In this document: in pieces, positions 27,190-33,845 of the stretch | Numbering within the stretch: the stretch's first letter is position 1 | Layout: each line of letters begins with the position of its first letter | DNA from: Bacteroidetes bacterium GWF2_33_16 | GTDB lineage: Bacteria > Bacteroidota > Bacteroidia > Bacteroidales > UBA12077 | Direction of reading: 5' to 3' | Assembly (NCBI GenBank): GCA_001768565.1 | Contig: MEOE01000019.1 | Coordinates: 37,094-101,093 of the forward strand | Length of the DNA stretch: 64,000 nucleotides | Notes under the pieces: model-generated | What the model was told of the DNA's origin: nothing | The model's input: only the letters and a program-made list of their open reading frames with translations | Databases searched by the model: none | Position numbers and translations under genes: made by a program

Positions 27190-28065
27190 TTATGCATCAA
27201 CCGTTATTCCCTGCTGTTTAAGTTTCTCCACTTGTTGTTTGCTAACATTATTGCCACGAAGATCTACGTAATCGAGCCATTCAAGATCAAAGAGAGGAGA
27301 AATGTCTTCGATTTTATTATTTGACAAATCCAGACATTCAAGATTCTCTAAATTATTGAGAGCATCAATACATTCAATCTTATTATAGGCCAGGTTTAAT
27401 TCTTCCAAAAGTGAAAGACCGAAGAGGGGAGTAAGGTCGGAAATATAGTTGTCCGATAAATCCATTGTTTTTGCATGGATGCAAAATTCAGCACCCTCAA
27501 GGTCGTTAATATTTGACGAAGAAAGCTCAAAATCATCGATATCCTCAAGATAATATGATGGGTATTCAGTTTCTATGTTTCCGAACATGCGAATTTTAAT
27601 GCCATCATAAAAATTGAAAAAAACTTTAGCTGATGGATTTCTCTTTGATTGTTTCGTTCCGTCAATAATTGTAACTCCTTCAGCAGAATAATCCCACTCG
27701 TACACAGGAGTATAATCAACATCTACGAAATCGGCAATTGAGGTTGCAATCTCCTCTATACGAGATAGTTTTAAAATATGAGTATATTCAAGTAAACCAT
27801 CGTAATTGTCGTGTGCTGCCAGCTTGTTGATTTCATTTATATGACAAGCAAATTTATCGGGATGATAAAGCATCATAAATGTTGAGAACCCTTTTCCGTC
27901 ATCTCCTATTTCAATTTTTGTTGTATCGCTAATTATCTCTGCAATTTTTCGGAGTGTTGCATACTGCTGATTTTTGTATAGATTTATCAATACCAATGAA
28001 ATGCTGTTAAGATTGGTTGTTGTATAGCTATCTAAAAGTTTTTGATGTAGTTCTTTTGTTGTCAT
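27190..28065 (-). CDS. Leucine-rich-repeat (SDS22/internalin-like) cytosolic protein
   Basis: A 291-residue protein without a signal peptide. The N-terminal 150 residues are helical and charged with no recognised family. Residues from about 205 to 290 form four 22-residue LRRs of the SDS22 type (TMDLSDNYISDLTPLFGL, ELNLAYNKIECIDAL, CLDLSNNKIEDISPL, YVDLRGNNVS). LRRs mediate protein binding. It is the first gene of a six-gene operon that continues with a small membrane protein, a barrel protein, the broken hydrolase, an EFR1 protein and a DUF2141 protein. The partner is unknown. Confidence 0.75.
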   Translation of the reverse strand: MTTKELHQKLLDSYTTTNLNSISLVLINLYKNQQYATLRKIAEIISDTTKIEIGDDGKGFSTFMMLYHPDKFACHINEINKLAAHDNYDGLLEYTHILKLSRIEEIATSIADFVDVDYTPVYEWDYSAEGVTIIDGTKQSKRNPSAKVFFNFYDGIKIRMFGNIETEYPSYYLEDIDDFELSSSNINDLEGAEFCIHAKTMDLSDNYISDLTPLFGLSLLEELNLAYNKIECIDALNNLENLECLDLSNNKIEDISPLFDLEWLDYVDLRGNNVSKQQVEKLKQQGITVDA

Positions 28066-28111
28066 TTTTATAGATTTTCAGGTGCTATTTATAGGAGAAA
28101 CAATACTTCGG

Positions 28112-28153
28112 AATTAAAAACTAATTGGGAGCATTGTAATCACAAGCTCCCAA
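28112..28153 (-). terminator. Intrinsic terminator after the barrel gene
   Basis: TTGGGAGC (28125-28132) and GCTCCCAA (28146-28153) form an 8-bp stem with a 13-base loop. On the reverse strand a T-rich tail follows. It separates the barrel gene at 28166 from the six-gene operon downstream. Confidence 0.7.
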
Positions 28154-28165
28154 CCAGAAAAAATA

Positions 28166-28753
28166 TTAAAATCGTTTAATTATACCTACTCGTAGATTGA
28201 TATAGTTAAGATTTAAATGTGTTGAAGATCCATCCAAATCAATTTCTCTGTTAAGGGCATTGAACTTAACTCCGGGTGTAAGACTCCAGTTTGAACCAAG
28301 ATTTATATCTATTCCACCTGCAAGTTGCCAGCCAAAACCATGACCGCTATCGCCATTAATATCTCCATCTTCATTTTCTATTTCGATGTGATTGTATAAA
28401 CCACCTGCTCTAAGGTAATACGATAGAGGTGTTGTTCCAATTGGATGCTTGAACTGAAGTCCAAGAACGTATCCAGTTTCCTCGAAACAAACATCGGTAC
28501 CAGCAAATGATTTATCAGCACCAAAGCGGTTCCATCCCCATCCACCGTAAACTCCAGCGTGAGGCATAAATCGGTAATGAAAAATTCCTTCGAAACCAAA
28601 TCCGGTATTCAGATTGGCATTATCAAGTTTGCGAGTTGCAAATGAAGCACCTCCACTAAGTTCAAAACCAAACCTTTTTTCGTTTTCTTGTGCAAAACTG
28701 CTTAGAGTAAGCGATGCAATTAAGGCAATTGTAAATAATACTTTTGTTTTCAT
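28166..28753 (-). CDS. Outer-membrane beta-barrel protein (OmpW/porin-like fold), probable LytTR target
   Basis: A 195-residue protein with a signal peptide (about 1-21, ending SFAQ) and eight or so amphipathic strands (FGFELSGGASF, FGFEGIFHYRF, GVYGGWGWNRFG, YINLRVGIIKRF at the C-terminus), typical of small outer-membrane barrels of Bacteroidota. Function is unknown. It is a single-gene unit with a good promoter at 28798-28828, a terminator at 28112-28153 and, upstream of the promoter, three direct repeats with a 20-21 bp period. The same repeats lie upstream of the LytS/LytTR operon, so this gene is the best candidate target of that system. Confidence 0.8.
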   Translation of the reverse strand: MKTKVLFTIALIASLTLSSFAQENEKRFGFELSGGASFATRKLDNANLNTGFGFEGIFHYRFMPHAGVYGGWGWNRFGADKSFAGTDVCFEETGYVLGLQFKHPIGTTPLSYYLRAGGLYNHIEIENEDGDINGDSGHGFGWQLAGGIDINLGSNWSLTPGVKFNALNREIDLDGSSTHLNLNYINLRVGIIKRF

Positions 28754-28797
28754 CTTTCTAAATATTTTTTAATTAGTAATCAATTAATTTGATGAAA

Positions 28798-28828
28798 CAA
28801 AAGTAGGTTGTTGGTTACAGCTAGAAAA
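28798..28828 (-). promoter_or_regulatory. Promoter of the barrel gene
   Basis: On the reverse strand TACTTTTG (28805 to 28798) is a perfect TAnnTTTG -7 element. A TTTT/TTTC stretch lies 19 bases upstream in place of TTTG. The poor -33 box fits a promoter that needs an activator. Confidence 0.6.
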
Positions 28829-28839
28829 TTAAAACATGC

Positions 28840-28888
28840 TGAGGGGGTTATTACAACTGCTGAAGGTGTTAAAATAGAATTGAAAGTG
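28840..28888. promoter_or_regulatory. Direct-repeat operator, probable LytTR site B
   Basis: TGAGGGGG at 28840, TGAAGGTG at 28861 and TGAAAGTG at 28881 recur at 21 and 20 bp. The first repeat starts exactly 35 bp from the upstream end of the -7 element, as at the LytS/LytTR operon. The last two repeats are identical over 8 bases to the two clear repeats there. Confidence 0.65.
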
Positions 28889-29019
28889 GTATTTATATAT
28901 TTGAAATTTCATTTTTTTATCTTCCAACTGGTTAATCTAGAAAAAGCCAGAATGCAAAATCCTTATCTTTTCTAGACAATCAATTGGAGTTAAATAAGCC
29001 ACAATGCTTTAATAGCTGA

Positions 29020-29046
29020 AAAAAAGAAGCCAGCATATAACTGGCT
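29020..29046 (-). terminator. Intrinsic terminator after the DUF2007 gene
   Basis: AGCCAG (29028-29033) and CTGGCT (29041-29046) form a stem with a 7-base loop. On the reverse strand the stem is followed by TC and a run of T's. Confidence 0.65.
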
Positions 29047-29092
29047 GAGCTGGTCTATTAATCACGATATTATTATTCTTTCCTACAAACTA

Positions 29093-29347
29093 TTAACACT
29101 TTTCTTTTAGATTTTTTTCATACTCCTCAACAATTTGCATTGCTTTTATATAATCATGATTTGAAACAAAAACAGCTATCGGACCAGCACCTCCAGGCGA
29201 TGTCCACCAGGGATTTAGTGTTCCCAGAATTTCATCCTTAACAAATGTTTCTATTTCTGCATTTTCAAGGAGGCTTTTTACCATCCCAACCTGCCATGGT
29301 GTACCTGCAAAAACTTCAACGGGATCATTGTTCTTTTGTGGATTCAT
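29093..29347 (-). CDS. DUF2007 family putative signal-transducing protein
   Basis: An 84-residue cytosolic protein. The segment VEVFAGTPWQVGMVKSLLEN, a central EIETFVKDE and a late VFVSNHDYIKAMQIVEEYE match the small DUF2007 domain (a ferredoxin-like fold, often described as a putative signal-transducing protein). Function is unknown. It starts 17 bases after the stop of the T9SS cargo gene and ends at a terminator, so the two form a short operon. Confidence 0.8.
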   Translation of the reverse strand: MNPQKNNDPVEVFAGTPWQVGMVKSLLENAEIETFVKDEILGTLNPWWTSPGGAGPIAVFVSNHDYIKAMQIVEEYEKNLKEKC

Positions 29348-29364
29348 AAATGCTATTTTTTTAC

Positions 29365-30378
29365 TTATTCACCACCCCGAATAACAGTTTTCGAAATTGT
29401 TTCGTCTCCGGCAGTTATTCGAATATGGAACAATCCTTGTTGTGTATCAAGTTGTTCTTTGGTAAAGGTTTCGGTATAATATCCTGCAGCCTGACTATTT
29501 CTTTGAATGGAACTTACTTTTCGCCCTGAGTTATCGAAAATAACAATTTCAACGGGGCTGTCTTTCTGAATGTAATAATCTATTTTAAAGCTTTCGGTAA
29601 ATGGGTTTGGGTAAATGCTTGCACTAATATTTTCAAGGTTTAAATTTTCTTTATCAACCACCTCATTAAGTTTGTATTTTGAATAATAGGCTGTTCTTAT
29701 TGTTGCTGTTCCATTTGAATTTTGCGTTTGAATTATGGTTAGTAAGGGATATCGAATATCTTTTGAGTACCATTTGTATGAAATAGTACCACAGTTACAA
29801 CTTGATCCTTTACTATGTTCTTCTTTATATGTTTTTATTCTTAATACATTTGTATAAATACCGGTTGGAATAATTAATGTTCCATAGGCATCGGCTTCAA
29901 GTGAATATGTTCCTTCAATGGGTTGTTTAAAGTTAGGTCCTTCTATGGTCCCTGAAAAATCACCCGAATAAATATCTCCATAATCGAAAGGGAAAACCAT
30001 TTTAACAAAGGGTTTGTCATACTTTGAAATTGTATTTGCAGTAACGGTGCCGTATTGTTCCATAATGTTTCCATTCGATCTGAAAAAGAATTTAACTCCA
30101 AATTCTTCAAGAACTGTATTTGCTTCTGGTATATCAAGCCCATTAGCTGTTTTAGCAACATCATACATGTAGCTGGTAAGTTGCGATTTAGTTTCAAGTT
30201 TTGAAAAGTCCCAAACAATTGCAGCACCGGATTTACCTGCGTCAACATTGTTTGTCAGGTTAAAATAATGCTCATCACCCACTTGTAAAATATGCGAATC
30301 GCTTTTCATTAGAAACTGTGCAAACAATGAAAAACTTAAGCTGGTGAGCAATAATGTTGTTATGCAAATTCTTTTCAT
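29365..30378 (-). CDS. Secreted protein with T9SS type A sorting domain
   Basis: I place the start at the ATG at 30378 (337 residues). The open frame extends 48 codons upstream, but a signal peptide (MKRICITTLLLTSLSFSLFA) begins here. The central beta-rich region (about 20-245) has no family I recognise. The C-terminal 80 residues are a type A sorting domain: SIYPNPFTESFKI, an IVIFDNSGRKV segment and a GLFHIRI end. The protein should be exported by Sec, passed through the outer membrane by the type IX system and attached or released after removal of this domain. It is followed by the DUF2007 gene. Confidence 0.85.
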   Translation of the reverse strand: MKRICITTLLLTSLSFSLFAQFLMKSDSHILQVGDEHYFNLTNNVDAGKSGAAIVWDFSKLETKSQLTSYMYDVAKTANGLDIPEANTVLEEFGVKFFFRSNGNIMEQYGTVTANTISKYDKPFVKMVFPFDYGDIYSGDFSGTIEGPNFKQPIEGTYSLEADAYGTLIIPTGIYTNVLRIKTYKEEHSKGSSCNCGTISYKWYSKDIRYPLLTIIQTQNSNGTATIRTAYYSKYKLNEVVDKENLNLENISASIYPNPFTESFKIDYYIQKDSPVEIVIFDNSGRKVSSIQRNSQAAGYYTETFTKEQLDTQQGLFHIRITAGDETISKTVIRGGE

Positions 30379-30595
30379 ATGCTTTACTTTTAAAGTAAGT
30401 ACTTTTTTGGATGGATAAATTACAAAAAAAATAGAGCGAAGTAAAGGGTTGAGCAGATTATTTTTAATTAGTAGGTTTCCTCTAGATAAAGAGAAAATAT
30501 GAAAAGGAGCTTTGGTTATCACTATTTATAAGGTTAACATGTTGATTTTCTAAACACTAAGTATTTATACCCATGAATTTTACGATTTTTAACTG

Positions 30596-30626
30596 TTTAC
30601 TATAAATAGTATTCCTCCTATTTTTG
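30596..30626 (+). promoter_or_regulatory. Promoter of the Hdr-like operon
   Basis: TATTTTTG at 30619-30626 is a perfect TAnnTTTG. TTTA at 30596-30599 lies 19 bases upstream, one base from TTTG. The ATG at 30663 is about 30 bases past the expected start of transcription. Confidence 0.55.
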
Positions 30627-30662
30627 ACAAGTTAGGATTTGTGTCAACTTGAAATTGAATAT

Positions 30663-31376
30663 ATGGGAAAACTCTACGATTTATTACTACAGGACATTCG
30701 ATTTGAAGAGGGGTTAAACGCTTGCATGAATTGCGGCGTTTGTACTGCTATTTGCCCTGCAGCCGAGTTTTATCATTACGATCCACGCGAAATAGTTGAT
30801 ACAATTCAATCGAAGGACGAAGACAAAATACTGGAATTATTAAAAAGTGAGACTATTTGGTATTGTGGGCAATGTATGTCTTGTAAAACCAGATGTCCCA
30901 GAGGAAATACCCCAGCAATGGTAATTATGGCTTTAAGGACAATATCACAACAATTGGGATATTTTGTTGAATCTGAAAAAGGATTACAACAGTTTGCTAT
31001 AAAGCGCACAATTGGCGAAAACATTTTAAAATATGGTTATTGTGCTGCTACATATGTTGTTAATCCAGAATTACATCCAGAACAAGGTCCGATATGGAAA
31101 TATATGATTGAAAATCTGGATGAGGTAATGGAACGACTAGATGCTAATATGCATAAAAAAGGAGCCGGAGCATTAAGAAGAATTTCAGACGAAGCATTGG
31201 CTGAACTGAAAAGTATTTTTGTAGTTACCGGTGCACTCGATTTTTACGATACTATTGAAATGCACGCTTCTAAAAAAGCTGCCGAAATGGGTTTTCAATT
31301 TGAAGAAAAAGGAATCGATAACGATTTTTTTAATTACGCATTTAAGCATAATAGCGATAATCACAATAAAGAATGA
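30663..31376 (+). CDS. HdrC-like 4Fe-4S dicluster subunit
   Basis: I choose the ATG at 30663 (237 residues); the frame could open at a TTG 24 bases earlier. Two classic cluster motifs are present: CMNCGVCTAICP (about residues 21-32) and CGQCMSCKTRCP (about 72-83), each giving a [4Fe-4S] cluster. HdrC subunits relay electrons between HdrA flavin and HdrB. The C-terminal half is helical without cysteines and is longer than in methanogen HdrC. It overlaps the HdrB-like gene by 4 bases (ATGA). It is the first gene of a five-gene operon with its own promoter, and the physiological substrate is unknown. Confidence 0.85.
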   Translation: MGKLYDLLLQDIRFEEGLNACMNCGVCTAICPAAEFYHYDPREIVDTIQSKDEDKILELLKSETIWYCGQCMSCKTRCPRGNTPAMVIMALRTISQQLGYFVESEKGLQQFAIKRTIGENILKYGYCAATYVVNPELHPEQGPIWKYMIENLDEVMERLDANMHKKGAGALRRISDEALAELKSIFVVTGALDFYDTIEMHASKKAAEMGFQFEEKGIDNDFFNYAFKHNSDNHNKE

Positions 31377-32440
31377 ATGTAGAAGGCAAAAAACTAATCT
31401 GGAAAGATTATCAGAAAGATATAGCTGATGATCACTATTTTTATGTTCGCAGCTGTATAAGGCAGAGTTTTTTTCCTGGATCTGAACAAGCTTTTTTAAA
31501 GATTTTACGAGATGAACTTGGTAAGGATATATACGAACATCCTGATCATACAACATGCACAGGCATTGGATACCATTCAGATGTTGTTCCATTTGAAACT
31601 ATAATGACGGTTGTTGCTCGCCATTTTGCTTTAATGAAAGAGAAAGGTTATAAAAACCTGGCCATTTCATGTGTTACATCGTTTGGCATATATACCGAGA
31701 TTATCGAAACATGGAAACATTTTCCAGAAGTGCTTGAAAAAACGCGCGAAAATCTATATAAAGCCACCAAAAGAGAGTTTGATATTCCAGAAAATATGGC
31801 TCATGCAAGCGATATTCTTTATAAGTTCAGAAATGAAATTGCTGCAAAAGCTAAGAATAAGCTAATTAACAAAAAAACAGGCCAGCCCTTAAATATCGTT
31901 GAACATATTGGTTGTCATTATTCAAAAATGTTTCCAAAGTATGGTGTTGGAGGAGCAGAGTTTCCTGAAGTATTAGCCGGAATGATTGATGCATGGGGAG
32001 GAAAGGTTATTGATTATCCTGAGCGTCGCCATTGTTGTGGCTTTGGTTTCAGACAATATCTTATACAGGCCAATCGCGGTTATTCTGTGGCTAACTCAAA
32101 GAAAAAATTTGATTCCATGGAACCCTATAAACCAGATATGATTTTATGTAACTGTCCCGGATGTACTATGTTTATGGATAAATGGCAGTATACCATTTCT
32201 GAAATGGAAGGGAAAACATATGCTGAAAATAAACAAGGCATACCCGTTCTTACATACGAAGAACTTGCCGGACTTGTATTGGGTTATAATCCCTGGGATT
32301 TGGGGTTACAATTTCATCAGATTCAATCAGAACCCTTGTTAAGAAAGTTGGGAATTGAAATAAAGCCAGAAGATAAATATAAAACAAAGGACGGACGGCA
32401 AATGGCAGTTCCTGAATGTCCTGCAAATATTAATTTTTAA
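31373..32440 (+). CDS. HdrB-like subunit with one intact CCG domain
   Basis: A 355-residue protein of the heterodisulfide reductase B family. The C-terminal CCG domain is complete: Cys in HIGCHYSKMF, the Cys-Cys pair in RRHCCGFG and CNCPGC, spaced as for a non-cubane [4Fe-4S] site. The N-terminal CCG domain is degenerate: Cys in SCIRQSFFPG, a single Cys in TCTGIG where Cys-Cys is expected, and SCVTSF in place of CxxC. HdrB carries the disulfide-reducing site. Losing one of two clusters suggests a different substrate. It overlaps the HdrC-like gene by 4 bases, and the HdrA-like gene follows directly. Confidence 0.85.
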   Translation: MNVEGKKLIWKDYQKDIADDHYFYVRSCIRQSFFPGSEQAFLKILRDELGKDIYEHPDHTTCTGIGYHSDVVPFETIMTVVARHFALMKEKGYKNLAISCVTSFGIYTEIIETWKHFPEVLEKTRENLYKATKREFDIPENMAHASDILYKFRNEIAAKAKNKLINKKTGQPLNIVEHIGCHYSKMFPKYGVGGAEFPEVLAGMIDAWGGKVIDYPERRHCCGFGFRQYLIQANRGYSVANSKKKFDSMEPYKPDMILCNCPGCTMFMDKWQYTISEMEGKTYAENKQGIPVLTYEELAGLVLGYNPWDLGLQFHQIQSEPLLRKLGIEIKPEDKYKTKDGRQMAVPECPANINF

Positions 32441-32443
32441 GTG

Positions 32444-33496
32444 ATGAATAAAAAAGTTGTTGTCATAGGCGGCGGAATTACCGGAATGGAAGCATCAGTG
32501 CAGCTTTCGGCATTAGGCTATTCGGTTACTATTTTAGAAAAAGAAGGTCAACTTGGTGGTCATTTAAAAGACTGGACCGTTCTTTTTCCAAATTTGCGCA
32601 AAGGAAATGAAATAGTCTCTTTTCTTGAGCATGGACTTGAATTGCAGGAAGTAAACATCATTTATAATTCGAAAATTAACGAAATAAAGAAGATCAATAA
32701 GCATTACGAAATTATTTTAGATAAACAGAAATCAATAACAGCTGACGCAATTCTTGTTGCTACAGGATTTGATTTATTTGATGCTCACCGAAAAGAAGAA
32801 TTTGGCTATGGTATTTACGAAAATGTAATTACATCATACGATCTCGAAAAAATATTTGCTCAAAAAGGTGAGATAAAAACTCCATCCGGCATAAAACCAA
32901 AGCGCATTGGATTTATTCATTGTGTTGGATCACGCGACGAGAAAGTTAATAACCATTATTGTTCCAATGTATGTTGTGTTACAGGTGTGAAGCAGGCTAT
33001 GGAACTTAAAACGCTTATTCCCGATGCTGAGATTTTCAATTTTTATATGGATATGCGTATGTTCGATACACACTTCGAAGAACTGTATCTAGAATCGCAG
33101 AAAAAATACGGAATTAATTTTATTCGAGGACGCTTGTCTGAGGCAAATGAAACTATAGATAAACGAATTGTAATAAAAGTTGAAGATACCTTGACCAGCC
33201 GCCCGCTTAAAATGACAGTTGATATGATGGTGCTACTGGTTGGAATGGAACCATCAAAAGGAACAAAAGAAATTGCAAATCTTTTAAATCTTAAAATGCG
33301 CGAAAGTGGCTTTTTAAAGCCCGAAGATGATCATACCATGTCGAATGTGTCGAATATGGCAGGAGTATTTTTTGCTGGCACATGCAGTGGACCTATGTCG
33401 ATAAAATATACTTTCACCGATGCGAGAGCTGCAGTAACAAAGATCAATTGTTTTTTAAAAGAATACGAATTACAAAATCGAATATTAGTAAACTAA
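32444..33496 (+). CDS. HdrA-like FAD subunit, short form
   Basis: A 350-residue FAD protein starting at the ATG at 32444 (a GTG just before is possible). The Rossmann motif VVVIGGGITGMEA opens the protein. The HdrA-type cysteine segment FIHCVGSRDE with HYCSNVCC (about residues 155-182) is present. Methanogen HdrA is about 650 residues with extra ferredoxin and insert domains; this form is close to QmoA or truncated bacterial HdrA and lacks added ferredoxin clusters. The C-terminal GVFFAGTCSGP segment is the usual FAD-closing motif. It follows the HdrB-like gene by a few bases. Electron bifurcation by the flavin is possible but not shown. Confidence 0.85.
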   Translation: MNKKVVVIGGGITGMEASVQLSALGYSVTILEKEGQLGGHLKDWTVLFPNLRKGNEIVSFLEHGLELQEVNIIYNSKINEIKKINKHYEIILDKQKSITADAILVATGFDLFDAHRKEEFGYGIYENVITSYDLEKIFAQKGEIKTPSGIKPKRIGFIHCVGSRDEKVNNHYCSNVCCVTGVKQAMELKTLIPDAEIFNFYMDMRMFDTHFEELYLESQKKYGINFIRGRLSEANETIDKRIVIKVEDTLTSRPLKMTVDMMVLLVGMEPSKGTKEIANLLNLKMRESGFLKPEDDHTMSNVSNMAGVFFAGTCSGPMSIKYTFTDARAAVTKINCFLKEYELQNRILVN

Positions 33497-33500
33497 ATGC

Positions 33501-33845
33501 ATGTCAAAATTTGGATTTACAATAAATAAGCCCCGAGTAATTGATTACGATCTCGCCGATAAGCGTGTATTGAACTATGTGCTTAAAAATGAGCCTAGCT
33601 TTAATTTATGCATTTTTTGTGGTTCATGCACAGCCACTTGTTCGGCCGGTAATTTTACCGATTTTAATATCCGTAAACTTAAAATGTTTATTCGTCGCGG
33701 ATTAGTTGAAGAAATAGGAACTGAAGCAGACAAATGTATGTTATGTGGAAAGTGTTTTCTGGTATGTCCACGAGGTGTGAATAATAGAAATATTGTATTA
33801 AAAGTACGCGAAGCATTAACAAAAATCGAAAGCCATGAATTATAG
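33501..33845 (+). CDS. Second HdrC-like 4Fe-4S protein
   Basis: A 114-residue ferredoxin-like protein with two cluster motifs: CIFCGSCTATC (about 37-47, followed by SAG in place of Pro) and CMLCGKCFLVCP (about 79-90). It resembles the minimal HdrC of other Hdr complexes and would connect the HdrA flavin to the membrane subunit that follows. The start is 4 bases after the HdrA-like stop, and its end overlaps the next gene by 11 bases. Having two HdrC-type proteins in one operon is a notable point of this cluster. Confidence 0.85.
   Translation: MSKFGFTINKPRVIDYDLADKRVLNYVLKNEPSFNLCIFCGSCTATCSAGNFTDFNIRKLKMFIRRGLVEEIGTEADKCMLCGKCFLVCPRGVNNRNIVLKVREALTKIESHEL

Larger units (their letters stand above)
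28754..29092. other. Intergenic region with regulatory repeats and a terminator
   Basis: This 339-base gap contains the barrel-gene promoter (28798-28828), the LytTR-like direct repeats (28840-28888) and, at its right end, the terminator of the DUF2007 gene (29020-29046). Nothing else stands out between about 28900 and 29015. Confidence 0.7.

Noticed and set aside
30639..30662. TTG start of the first Hdr-like gene
   Set aside because: The ATG at 30663 begins the family sequence and gives a normal distance to the promoter.
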